This document shows, piece after piece, positions 12,450 through 23,408 of a stretch of 64,000 bases of DNA. Every line of letters begins with the position of its first letter. Position 1 is the first letter of the stretch. The notes beneath the pieces were generated by a model. It was given only the letters and a program-made list of their open reading frames with translations. It was not told where the DNA came from and did not search any database. The DNA comes from Sporothrix humicola (lineage: Eukaryota > Ascomycota > Sordariomycetes > Ophiostomatales > Ophiostomataceae): NCBI GenBank assembly GCA_021396245.1, contig WNYE01000057.1:62001-126000 (forward strand), written 5' to 3'. Position numbers and translations under genes: made by a program.

Positions 12450-12990
12450 CTCGATGGCATATCTCGCTCGTGGGAGCCGGTGCGAGGCCAATTGGCAGTG
12501 TGTCGAGCTGTGCCGGTGGTCGCGGCGTGGGGAAGGTGGGAGGGCGTGTCGTATGTTGGATCGAGATATTTTGGTGTGTCGTCAAGATGCACTTTTTTGC
12601 TCGGATCATGCCACTAAAATCGAGCTTGGGTGTGCTCTCTGGTGCTGTGTGTGCTTCAAAGGAAGGAATTGGAAGGTGCGTCTTAGTGGGGTGTGCTAGT
12701 GGAACGTGCTTTCCTTCCTTTCTTTCCCAGCACTGTGGTGCTGCTGCCGGATTTAGCCGTAGCCACAGTGTGCTAAAATCATGCCGCCCAGTTCGCACTT
12801 TCTGCTTTTGCGACGAAGATAGGCAGGTGCGGGCACAAGCAACCAAAGCGGGAAGCTTTGACTTTGTCAAAAGCAGTGATATGAAATGAGACTTGAATAA
12901 AGACATAAACCACATACATTCTGTCAAACCCCATATCTACGACGCCGACCTCATAACGACAGGGCCTAACTTCTCTCCCATTTACACACA
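12450..12990. promoter_or_regulatory. Divergent promoter, PPR-like / CXXC zinc-binding gene
   Basis: This 541-bp stretch separates two starts that point away from each other, so it must hold both promoters. No specific site was recognised. Confidence 0.5.
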
Positions 12991-13805
12991 ATGTACAGCC
13001 TCACACTGACGGCGGATTTGGCGGGGTATGTATTCGGTGACAATGTCGATATAAAGTCTTCAGGTCCTTCATCTGAAATTCTGCTTCACATGTTTTATTT
13101 CATCTCATTCAATAGGATTCACGCAGCTAACCAACCCTAGTGTGACGAATCTGCGGCCGGCAGACACGGAGGATGCTCCGTTCTGGTACACGTTCAAGGT
13201 CCAGTGCACATCCTGCCGCGAGACACATGCCAACTGGGTCGGCGTGAGCCGTTTTGTGTGTATACCAATCTCCGAGATACAACCGTGAATCGAACCCTGT
13301 ACTGACCATGGAAGGAACAAAATGAGATGAGCGGCAGCCGTGGTGAAGCCAACTTTGTCTGGAAGTGCAAGAACTGCAAGGTAGGTGCGGTGAGGTTGTC
13401 GTGAGGGCGGAGTTGCTTCATATTATGAAGTATTGGATACACGAGATGTGAGATGAGAGAGAAAGACATAAACTGACATCAACAGAGAGAATCTACTGCA
13501 TCGATCAAGGCTGGTGCCACTCCTTATGAGCAGGCTGAGCCCGCCAAGCCCAAGAACATCATCGAGTTTGACTGCCGCGGTCTCGAGTTTGTCGAGTTTA
13601 AGCCTGAGGTGCGTGACGTTACTTTAGATAATCTAGCATATAAGACCTCTTACTGACAAAATAGGGCGACTGGCTGGCCGAGGGCATCGACTCCAACACC
13701 AAGTTCACCGGCATCGACCTGACGGATGACTGGTTCGACTACGACGAGAAGGCTGGCGAGGAGGTCAGTATCCAGGGCATGAAGTGGGAGATTAAGCGGG
13801 CATGA
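12991..13805 (+). CDS. CXXC motif zinc-binding protein (DUF866/CZIB family)
   Basis: Five exons: 12991-13025, 13141-13255, 13315-13380, 13486-13608, 13665-13805, giving 159 residues, the usual length of this family. All introns are GT-AG and phases fit. Two CXXC pairs are visible: CTSC in the second exon and CKNC at the end of the third, which together form the zinc site. Other family hallmarks are the SGSRGEANFVWKC stretch, the FDCRGLEF segment and the C-terminal DLTDDWFDYDEKAG. This is a conserved eukaryotic protein of poorly known role, presumably cytosolic. Four introns in 480 coding bases make it the most intron-dense gene of the window. Confidence 0.93.
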
Positions 13806-14342
13806 GCATTTTGAGGAGTTGGGGTTGGAGTTGAGTAGCTATGGAATAAAGTTGAATGGTTATGAATGGCTGAGTAGTTGATTTGCTCGTCGAGCGTTGT
13901 TGGCATGAAGCATAATATAATGATTTCAAACAACATTGATATATCACACACGATGTTGGTCAGTATTTTGGGAAATGTCTTTAAGATTTGTATGTCGTCG
14001 ATATCGACAATCGTACAGCTAAAACGCTCTCATCCATCAGTCCACCGCTTACCTTCCCACTCGTCCCCTTCTAGCCGGGGTATTTCAAATGAAATCCATG
14101 AAACAGGAATGGCCAATCTTTCCCATGCAACGCCAGGTAAATAATAATGAAGAAAACAACATGCCTCTCTCCGACAACAAGCAGAAAGAAGAGAGAAAAA
14201 TGAACACAAACAGAAAAATCAAGTCTAGTCTAAAGGAAAAAAGAAGAAGAAGAAAAGTTCAGAGTATAAAAAGTGATTACAGGATGGTGTAAGAAAACAA
14301 AAGGCACAGTTAGATCGCCTGAAGCGAGGAGACTTGGGCAAG
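13806..14342. other. Intergenic, convergent 3' ends
   Basis: This is the 3' region between the CXXC gene and SNF1. An AATAAA-like signal follows the CXXC stop by about 40 bp (ggaataaag). No gene seen. Confidence 0.6.
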
Positions 14343-16743
14343 CTACTCCCCGTCCGCCAGCATGAGGATCAGCTTGGCCACCAGGTCGAGGAAGGGGAAC
14401 GCGCTTGACACCTCCTTCTCCTCGAGCACAAAACCCTCGCTGGTCTCGTAGCCATTGCACTTGAAGTCGACTAGGTAGACAGACGGCTCCATGGCGTAGA
14501 TCTGAATATCGAGGCGCACTGCCACGACCTGGTGCTGGCTGTCGTCGTCGGTCTTATTGACGGTCGTCTTGTCGGCGGAGACATCGTCGGCGCTCGCGGC
14601 GTTGTTCTTGACAGCCGACTGGCGGATACCCTCGGTCGTCCAGCGCACCTGAATGTGCCATGGGTCGGCGGGCAGGCGGTATTTCTTGGTGACATCGTCG
14701 CGGCTGTTGCGCCGCACACCGCCGTAGCCGTCGTCGAAGCTGTCATCGCCACCTCTGGTGCTTCTGAAAAAAAGTAAGTTAGTGTATGATTCAGACAGTC
14801 CAAACAAATAAATAGTGCTGCAACTCACCCTCCCTCGTCGTCGTTGTACTTGTCAAAGTCCTCGTCGACCACCCAGCTGCAGCCCAGACGATTTAACGCC
14901 TTGTAGATGCACAGCAACGCGTCCCATGCCACGTTGCGTGACCGAATGCCAAACTGCCATCTAACCGGCTTGGACTTTTTGGGCGGGTTGACGGGCGTCA
15001 TGCCCTGAGGGCGTTTGCTGGACTCATCCAGTCGGATCTGGCTGCGTGAGTGCGGCCGCAACCGCCGTGCCGTTTCTTCTTGCTCGGCCAGTGTCCGTGC
15101 CGGTGCCGGTGGCGCCTCATTAGGGGCCAGCACGTTGGTGTTGACATTTCCGGCCATAAAGTCCTTATGATAGGCCGGCAAGCTGCTCGGGAGAACACCG
15201 ACCTTGGACACGTGCGGTCGTGGCGAGTTGCCGGTGCTGTTGGAGCCGATGGAGCGGCCGGAGGACATGCCGAGTGGGCTGGCGCCGGGGTCGAGTTCGC
15301 CGCTTCCAGATACAGCTGCTGCAATAGAGCCGGTCGCGGAACTGCTGCCCGATGTCGGAGATGTAGCGAAATACGGGTTGTCTGCACCAAAGTTGGCTAT
15401 GTAGAGTTAGTGCCGTCATTTAACGCCGAATTTTCTAGGTCCTTTCACTTACGGTTGATCTGCATCAGCTTGTTCTCGCGAACAATCATGTAGGCGTCCT
15501 TGATGGCCGAAGGCTCGTCGGCCTCGAGGGCTTCCTGGACATCCTTCTTGCCATAACCCATGGTCTTGGAGATCTTGTCGGTGACTTCGTTGTGCAGCTT
15601 CTCCTGCACCTTGGTTGAGGCGTTGGGTGCAATATCGCTCGTCTTGATGGACTTCTCTGGGTCGATACCCGTGTTGAAGAAAGGCAGTGCAGGCGGGCGG
15701 AGGTAGTCGGGTAGGTCAACTAGGAACCACGGGTCCTGGCGGATCTCTTCGATCGTGGCACGCTGCACGGGGTTGACAACTAGCATTTTCTTGATCAGAG
15801 TCGCGGCGCCGGGGCTCATCCACGAAGGCAGAATGTACGCGCCCTTGGCGATCTTGGCGAACAGACTGGGGATATGGTCGTCGTCAAAGGGAAGACGTCC
15901 GACAAGCAGGACGTACAGGATGACACCACAACTCCACACGTCAACTTCAGGGCCGGCGTACAGCTTGCCGTTGATGACCTCGGGGGCCGCGTAGTTGGGA
16001 CTGCCACAACTCGTCTTGAGGAAGTTGCCGTCTGTCATAATGTTGCTCAGACCGAAATCGGCAATCTTGACATTGAGCTTGTCGTCGAGCAGCAGGTTCT
16101 CGGGCTTGAGATCGCGATGCACCACGCGGTAGCGATGGCAGTACTCGACGGCACAGAGCATCTGCTGGAAGAAGCGTCGTGCCTCGGGCTCCGCCATACG
16201 GCCCTTTTTGACAATATAATCGAACAACTCGCTGCCAGCGTACTCCAACACCATGATGATGTCGTTGGAATCCTTAATAACGGTATACAGCTTGATGATG
16301 TGAGGATGCCGCAGCAGCTGCAAGAACTCAATCTCACGCTCGACACGGCCCGTCATGTCGCGGCTGATGAGCTTCTTGCGGGAAATGATCTTGAGGGCCA
16401 CTTTCTGGCCCGTCGACTTGTGGATGGCCAGCTTGACCTTGCCAAACGAGCCCTCGCCCAGCGTGCGGACAACATTGTACTGGTCGAGCCGTGCATCGGT
16501 CGACTTGATGCGGTCAGGCAGGTGGTTGCTCTTGCTCTTGCTCTTGCCAGAGCTTGCCGTTCCGGCACCGGCAGATTCAGTGCCTCCTTTTGCTGGTGAC
16601 GAGCCATGGTCGACTACATTGATGGTCGGCGGGGCATTCTGTCCACCCTGACCGGCCGCGGCGAGTGCAGCATGCGAGCGGCGGCTCTGGTTGCGAGGCA
16701 GCGAGATGGACAGCTCCTCGTCTTCGAGCCGGCTGGGGCCCAT
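14343..16743 (-). CDS. SNF1: SNF1 / AMPK alpha-subunit protein kinase
   Basis: Three exons: 16743-15453, 15396-14829, 14763-14343, for 759 residues. The kinase domain spans about residues 89-340: glycine loop GEGSFG, lysine K118 in VALKII, catalytic HRDLKPEN with D211, DFG at 229-231, and activation-loop T244 in LKTSCGSPNYAAPE, the site phosphorylated by upstream kinases in this family. A UBA-like autoinhibitory segment follows (KISKTMGYGKKDVQEAL). The C-terminal regulatory domain starts with RWQFGIRSR and includes VYLVDFKCNGYE. The link between them is Ser/Gly/Pro-rich and disordered. The kinase derepresses genes for alternative carbon use when glucose falls. It is divergent from the PX-domain gene across 2.3 kb. 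Confidence 0.96.
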
Positions 16744-19078
16744 GGTCGATATCCCGGCGATACGGCGATAAACGGCAGTGTGTTGTGGTGTGGAGGGCGT
16801 GCGTAAGTTGGCAACTAGTAGTAATTGTCTCTCTCCAAGGGAGGCCGAGTCGGTGCTTGTGCTTGTGTTGCCTCGGGAGCTGTCGTTGCGGGATGTGAAT
16901 GTGGGATGTGGATTAAGATTGTGGTTTTGCGGGTGGTCCGTGTCGTTCTGTCTTGGAATGTAGGGCGGGGCGTGCGAGGCGGGGAGGTCGTGTGCGTTCG
17001 CTGCCGGGTCGAGTAAATCGAGAAAATCGGAGCCGTGGACAGCGTCGGCGGCGAGCGTTGTCAGAATCGGGTACAGGGGGTGTTGTTGGCGTCAGTCAGA
17101 GGGAGGGAACAGAACAGGTTTTTTGCTGCCCGCTTGTGATGCGATGCGAATTGGGACGAAAGGGTGGCAAGTGGTTGGCTCCTGCTGTGCCTTGGTTGAT
17201 TGATTTGAAAGGACAGGTTCGGAATTGAGACGGCGGGGGAAGGAAGCCACGATGGACAGGGGGGCGGGGAACGAGAAGACAGTTGGGGGGCAGGTGCTAG
17301 CCGCTATTGTGACTGTGACTGTTGACAAAGCCCAGGCCCTGGCAGCTTCTTTGCCATGCGGTTGTGGCGGAAGGGCAGGTAATCATTATTAGAGGGAGGC
17401 GACCTCGCCTGTCGTTGGCCGATAAAGGGCGATAACAAAGAATTGACGCTGTGACTCCTGGCACAACAGCTGTTGTCGTGCGGCTTGTGCCTGGTAGGAC
17501 GCTGTATTTTATCCCTTTAGCGGACTTAGCGTGCCTAACACAAGGCGAACGCGTTATGGCTGGAATGCAGGCACCTCAAAAAAGGCAGGCACGAAGGGAG
17601 CAGTGTGAGTTTAGTGTGGCCAATATCGCACTGTGCAGTGACACTGTACGCACTCAATCGTGCTGCCCAGATAGATTACTTTGATTATCGCAAATTCTCC
17701 TAAATTGAATGGTTCACGAGAGATTGGTTAACGAAATTGCAGAGCCCCAATGGGCCTTATCCTGCACGAGCCAGCGGGATATCAGACGATAACGAACGAG
17801 ATATCTAAATTGCTGCCTACGGGTTGACCTCAATTTCATATGATATTATTTATCGTCGAACCTTCAACTAAGAGCATCGATGTGCTCCCTCGCTCCTTCT
17901 GATTATGGCCAGAGCTTCGTACAGTGCCAATTGCCTCACACTAGACATGTAGTAGTCGCAGTGGCCTCCCGGCGCCCTGTTGCGACAGGATCTGCCAATT
18001 GCCGGCAAACACTATCGAAGCGATTGACGGAATGCGACTGGAGACAAAGGATCCGAGCCAGGGATGTTCTGTTTCCTCCGCCTGCTTCAGCTTTGAAGCG
18101 GATGTCTGTGTGTTCTCTTTCGATCGTTTTGGTGCTGAATATCGCTGTATCGGATTAGTGGCGCTTCGGGGGCCATTTGCAAGGGACTTTGTGCGCTGTA
18201 ATTACGCGGTAATACTTTGGACGGGCGCGCTCCGCCCGAAACGGGCAGGTGCACGTGCCGTGCAGTGCGGGTGGCGTAACCAGGATGAAGCTCTTGCTGT
18301 TTGCTGTTGCGCGTATCTGCACCGTCATTGGGTCTCGTCCAGTGAGAGAGCCCCTGAATCAGCCAAACTGTTGCAGGTTGTTGGGAAGGCACGACTGGCC
18401 GCAAATGGTCTGGGCCTGCGCCGCGTGTAAGACATACGAAAAGCGCATCCACTCCACCCGGGCAAGCAGCAAGTGCGATGGGGGCATCGTATTATTTTTA
18501 GGAAACAAGTTTCTCACGCCCTGTCGCTCTTTCCGTCTCTGGGCTGTCGCAAGCCACAAGAGGAAACAAGACAAGAGACAAACCGGCAGGGAAGGACCAT
18601 ACCAAGTCTCCCAAGAAAGTCCCAAGATCCCCAAAGAAATCCCAAATCCCCAATTCTCCAGTTCGGGCTTCGAAACACGGGGGCAACGCACATCATTATA
18701 TTACCCACAGCAGCGCCCAGACCCCCCTGTCCTCCCAACGTCTCCCTGGCCGTATTGCCTGTCCTCATTTCGCAGTTTTGTTTTCTGCAAGCATCTTGTC
18801 CCTGGTTGTTATTGCGGTCTTGTATTGTTCTCCTTTCTTTTCGACATCTGTTTTTTTTTTTTTTTCCCGTTGTTTTCGACATTATCGCCAACTTCCTTTT
18901 GGGCCTCATTTTGGCTTCATCTTTCGCCTCTTCAAGCTTCGACACCAACTTCGAAACTCCCGTTTCAGATTTACGAGTACCCCATATACACGACGACATA
19001 CACCAGCCGCTCCTCCTTTCGGCACAGTATCGCCGTTGACGTCCGCGGCAGGAAGATGCTCTCTGCCCCGTCGCCGCC
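16744..19078. promoter_or_regulatory. Divergent promoter region, SNF1 / PX-domain gene
   Basis: The stretch is 2.3 kb of non-coding sequence between two outward-facing starts. The last 300 bp before the PX gene is CT-rich with a T run near 18850. Open frames running through 18249-19124 overlap this leader and show no family resemblance. No RNA gene seen. Confidence 0.5.
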
Positions 19079-22000
19079 ATGGACGATCTCAAGACCATTG
19101 TGGACGACCCGGACCAGGCCGTGAGCCCCGGATCCGACTCTCCCAAGTTCCCCGCGCCCTCTTCTCCGTCCGGGTTCACTCCAGAATCCTCGCCGTTGCT
19201 CCCGCAAGAACCACAGCTCCAATCTCAACCAAAGCCGCAATCCCCTTCCTCTCCTTCTTCGACATTACCAAATCCTCCTCGATCTCCTTCTGGAACCACA
19301 AAGCCGGCAGGCTCAGCTTCTGACGACGACATTCCTACCCGGATCTTCCGGTTTCTCTCTACAGCAACTACCGAGTCGCTAAGTGCCGTCGGCGTCGGCC
19401 TGGCTGCAACAACATACTTTGTTCTCGGCCGAGTCGGCCTCGTCTTAATCGGCGCATTTGGCGGCATTGCCCTCTTCGTGGCATGGGAGGCACGTAACCC
19501 TGATGTCACCCGCGCCATCCGCGGGGAGACAAGTTCAGACTTGCTCTCACGAGTCATTGAATACCGCAAAAGGGACCAGAGCCAGGGCGAGAAGGAGGTC
19601 ACTGAGGCTGCCTTTGACGTTGCTGAGGAGGAGCTGGCCCTCGGCCGTGCCTTTGAGAACTTCCGCCCAGAAACGCGCCAGGCACTGGACGGCCTCGTTG
19701 ATGCGGTTATCCGCGACTACGTCAAGTGGTGGTACCAGCCGATCGTGCCGTCCGATCTGTCGTTCCCGCTTACCTGCCGCCGCGTGCTCACCTCGTTCCT
19801 CGTGTCGGTCTCGAACCATCTTAGCCGCAAACGCCCCGCCGACGCATTCCTCGACTTCCTCACCAACTCCACCTCGATCGTGATCGTTCTCTTCTCGGAG
19901 CTCGCAACGGCGTTCTCCGAGCACGCAGCACAAAATCCGCAACAGCAAGGCTCGGCACAGTCGCAAGGCCAAGGGCCGGACGCCAACCAGACGATCTCAG
20001 CCGCGGACGCCATCTACAGCTACCTGGCCTCCAACCCCAACTCGAACCTGGCCAACCTGCTGAGCCAGCGGCAGCAAGCAGCTAAGTTCCGCATGGTGGC
20101 CGACGACCTGCTGAGCTTCCTCGACCGGCAGTGCTACGACTGCGACCCGGCACGGACCTTTTTGCGGGAGATTGCAGCCACATCGGTCCTGGAGACGACG
20201 CTGCAGACGTGCTCCAAGCCTGAGTGGATCAACGGCTGGATTGTGCACCTGCTCGAGGGTGGCGAGCCCGATTTTAGCCAGGCTATCGACGTTGGCATGC
20301 AGACTGCCAGCAGCGGTGGCAGCAACAGCAAGGATACCAGCAGCAGCAACAATGCGGCCGCAACACACATGCACCACGCCTCAATCGACATTGACGGCAA
20401 CGTTGGCAACATTGCCCTCCCAAAGAGCCGGCGCAGCTCGTTCGAGGCCGACAAGGCGCACTCGTCACGGCGTAAGGAGTCGGTTGCGCACAAGAAGCAG
20501 CTTAGCCGCGCCGACGAAGAGATGGAAGAGGCCATGGAGGAGATGAAGCGCATGAACGAGATGATTGCCGCAGAAGAGGCGCGCCGCACCACCGAGACGA
20601 AGAGCGCCGCTGAGGCCGAAGAGAGATTAGCCGATGCTATGCAGCACAACGCCGACGAGCTGGGGATTCAGCCAGGCCAAACTGCGGCCGAGGATGAGCG
20701 CAAAAGCTCGCACGAAAACGGTTATCCTTCGCCCAGTGCCGGCTCCGACCAGATCTCTCCAAAGGCATCGCTTAGCTTGTCCGGCGACGAACGTACAGCA
20801 CGCACGGCAGGCACAGCATCGACACCCATTACACCACGGTCCTCTACACAAGAGTCGCCAAGTCAAGCATCTTTTGCCAAGTCCGAGACCACGAACAGCA
20901 CAGCCGCGAGCAGCACCGAAGGCACACCGGCCGCCGACCCCGCTGCACAGTTTACCAGCTTCGACCAGCTCGTGCCGCCAGCACGTGAAGAAGACGAGAT
21001 GAGCGACTCTGACAACGGCAAGAAACAGCAGGCGCCGCCACCTCTAACACTACACAACGCGAGCATTACGATCCACGACGAGCCAGTGTCAGACAAGGGC
21101 CGCATCAAGAGCCGCCCTACGTGGGACTTCCTGATCCAGATCGAGCCGGCCAACGCACACTACCCGGGCTGGATGATTGTGCGCAAGTATGCTGATTTCG
21201 AGAAGCTGCACGAGGTGCTGCGCCGGATTGCCACCATCTCTGGTGCCACAGCGTTCACGGAACAGCACGGCATCCTGCCGAACTGGAAGGTGCACACGCG
21301 TGGATCTCTGCGGGGCGAGCTGGAGCGCTATGTGCGCGATGCCTGCTGGTACCAGCCGCTGGCCGAGAGCGAGGGCATGAAGCGGTTCCTGGAGAAGGAC
21401 ACAAACAACATGCCGGCCGGGTCCAAGTCAGGCCTGAACGCTTTCGAGGCGATGGGCAAGAACATGCTGGACGTGCTGTCGAACGCGCCCAAGGGCGTCG
21501 CCGAGGGCGGAAAAGTAGTAGTGGGCGGCATGACGGGCGTGTTTGGCAACCTGGGCAACTTGGGCACGAACATGGGTCTCGGCGGCGGCGGCCAGAAGAA
21601 ACAGCACGCCAGCTCGGGTTCGTTGGCCAACATTGCTGGCAGCCCTGCCGGATCCTCATCGACACTGGCCAACGGTGCATCAGGGTCGACGACATCACCC
21701 CCCGCCTCGATCCTGCAAGACGTGACGGCTTACACGAACCGCCTATCCGTCTCGACGCCCCCACGTATGGATAGTGGTTTCTCGGGCGCTGGCTCTCGTC
21801 GGTCACGCGACAGTATGGACAGCCAGCGGTCGTCAGTTGTGGCGGCCCAACCCGGCCGTAATATGCCGATGGAGCGGCGTATGAGCTACCAGTCGCAGAG
21901 CGGTCTGATGGGCCCAACTAGCGAGGCAGGCGAAACCGGCGCCGACGGACGTGGACGAACCGACAACAGCAACATGTGGAGCGATTATGCCCCTGTCAAC

Positions 22001-22807
22001 AGCAGCAACCGCGGAAGCCAGCATAACAGCCGCGCATCGTCCAGCGCGGGCTACCCACGATCCCCCTCGAGCACGAGCCTCAGTGGCCAGCGTCTGCCTC
22101 CGGGTGCAGCGGCCACAGTCTTCCCGACAGACTTGGTGGACGATATTTCCGGCTCTCCTATGACATCGCCTGTTCGTTCCGGCTCGTCTAACAACCTGAC
22201 GAGCCCGACAACTGGCAACGGCGGCGCTGCATCTGGCGTGACCACACCTCACGGAACACGTCCTCTACACCGTGTGGCCACATCAGGCACGACGATTGCC
22301 AAGCAGTTTGCAGCTCTGACCGAGGGCGAGACACGCGTGGCCGTGGAACTTCTCTTTGCAGTAATCAACGAGCTTTACACGCTCTCGTCGGCATGGAACA
22401 TCCGGCGCACGCTGCTGACGGCGGCCAAGTCGTTTTTGCTCCGCCCGGGCAACCCTTCTCTGGCATCGATCCAGAGTCTGCTGCAGACGTCTGTTCTCGA
22501 CGCCAACACGACCGACGCCGGCATGGCCGGGTACCTGAACACTCTTCGCGAAAACACGCTGCCGACTGAAGCAGAGAAGGCAGCCTGGCCAGCCGAGATG
22601 ACGGCCGAGGAAAAGGAGAGGCTGCGCATCAAGGCGCGGCGCCTTTTGATCAAGAGCGGCGTCCCTGCGGCGCTCATGGGCGTCATGGGCCAGTCGGCGA
22701 CGTCGGACGCGCTTGGCCGGATCTTTGACTGTCTGCAGATCGAAGAGGTGGCACGGGGCCTCATCTTTGGCCTGATGCTGCAGGCAGCACGCATCGTGAC
22801 GCACTAA
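19079..22807 (+). CDS. Membrane-anchored PXA-PX-nexin-C protein (Mdm1/SNX13-like, without RGS)
   Basis: A single exon of 1242 residues. After a Pro/Ser-rich N-terminus, a hydrophobic hairpin at about residues 100-137 predicts insertion in the ER membrane. A PXA domain follows at about 190-400 (VIRDYVKWWYQPI ... SVLETTLQTCSKPEWINGW). A charged coiled-coil stretch (MEEAMEEMKRMNEM) and a long Ser/Thr-rich linker lead to a PX domain at about 660-775, with the phosphoinositide-binding RKYADFEKLHEVL motif. A nexin-C domain ends the protein (about 1075-1242). Proteins of this class tether the ER to vacuole or lipid droplets. No RGS domain is seen between PXA and PX, unlike yeast Mdm1 and animal SNX13. 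The family is clear; the exact orthologue is not. Confidence 0.88.
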   Translation: MDDLKTIVDDPDQAVSPGSDSPKFPAPSSPSGFTPESSPLLPQEPQLQSQPKPQSPSSPSSTLPNPPRSPSGTTKPAGSASDDDIPTRIFRFLSTATTESLSAVGVGLAATTYFVLGRVGLVLIGAFGGIALFVAWEARNPDVTRAIRGETSSDLLSRVIEYRKRDQSQGEKEVTEAAFDVAEEELALGRAFENFRPETRQALDGLVDAVIRDYVKWWYQPIVPSDLSFPLTCRRVLTSFLVSVSNHLSRKRPADAFLDFLTNSTSIVIVLFSELATAFSEHAAQNPQQQGSAQSQGQGPDANQTISAADAIYSYLASNPNSNLANLLSQRQQAAKFRMVADDLLSFLDRQCYDCDPARTFLREIAATSVLETTLQTCSKPEWINGWIVHLLEGGEPDFSQAIDVGMQTASSGGSNSKDTSSSNNAAATHMHHASIDIDGNVGNIALPKSRRSSFEADKAHSSRRKESVAHKKQLSRADEEMEEAMEEMKRMNEMIAAEEARRTTETKSAAEAEERLADAMQHNADELGIQPGQTAAEDERKSSHENGYPSPSAGSDQISPKASLSLSGDERTARTAGTASTPITPRSSTQESPSQASFAKSETTNSTAASSTEGTPAADPAAQFTSFDQLVPPAREEDEMSDSDNGKKQQAPPPLTLHNASITIHDEPVSDKGRIKSRPTWDFLIQIEPANAHYPGWMIVRKYADFEKLHEVLRRIATISGATAFTEQHGILPNWKVHTRGSLRGELERYVRDACWYQPLAESEGMKRFLEKDTNNMPAGSKSGLNAFEAMGKNMLDVLSNAPKGVAEGGKVVVGGMTGVFGNLGNLGTNMGLGGGGQKKQHASSGSLANIAGSPAGSSSTLANGASGSTTSPPASILQDVTAYTNRLSVSTPPRMDSGFSGAGSRRSRDSMDSQRSSVVAAQPGRNMPMERRMSYQSQSGLMGPTSEAGETGADGRGRTDNSNMWSDYAPVNSSNRGSQHNSRASSSAGYPRSPSSTSLSGQRLPPGAAATVFPTDLVDDISGSPMTSPVRSGSSNNLTSPTTGNGGAASGVTTPHGTRPLHRVATSGTTIAKQFAALTEGETRVAVELLFAVINELYTLSSAWNIRRTLLTAAKSFLLRPGNPSLASIQSLLQTSVLDANTTDAGMAGYLNTLRENTLPTEAEKAAWPAEMTAEEKERLRIKARRLLIKSGVPAALMGVMGQSATSDALGRIFDCLQIEEVARGLIFGLMLQAARIVTH

Positions 22808-23408
22808 TCTGGGTGTCAATGTCAACCTTATTTCCTTACAAGTCACCCTTATGTTGAACGTCTTTACTCTTTACACATCATCGTTTTAATCACAGTTTCG
22901 GCTGTCCTCTTCTCTTCTGATTTTTTTCTGTTCTATTTCTGGCACTCTTTATACAGTTTGGATATTTGTTTTTGGGCGGAAGCGACTGCATTTTTCAAAA
23001 CCATCAGTTCAGCATCGGCCTGGGCCTTTTTTGGCGTTTTTATACGGACGAGACGAAGCACCACCTCACACACACATCGCCAACAACGAATACACGGACA
23101 GACCACACGCTCACGGGTGTTAATTGTATGCTACATTGGAGTACCTTTTTTGGAGTTGATTCACATGAAAGTTGGAAGTCATGTTGGCATTAAATTTTGT
23201 CATTGGAAACAGCAGTTTTGGTTTTTTGCAGCTATGCATTCTTGGCAATTTTGTATTTTCAGTGTATTCTAGACGCTTGGATCGCGGTGTCGCGAAATGC
23301 TATCCAATGTACGATATTACCACGATTGGTGTGCCACATTTTGGATATATGTTGACGAGATTAACTAACCACACTAGCTATGCATCGAACACATTTGCTG
23401 AGACTCGT
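22808..23408. other. Intergenic, convergent 3' ends
   Basis: AT-rich 3' region between the PX-domain gene and the FAD oxidoreductase. No gene seen. Confidence 0.6.

Noticed and set aside
13260..13300. tRNA B-box-like GGTTCGATTC on the minus strand
   Set aside because: The flanking bases do not form a T stem and no A box lies at the right distance; it falls in an intron of the CXXC gene.
18249..19124. 291-codon plus-strand frame before the PX-domain gene
   Set aside because: It overlaps the CT-rich leader and the true start in another frame; composition is not protein-like.
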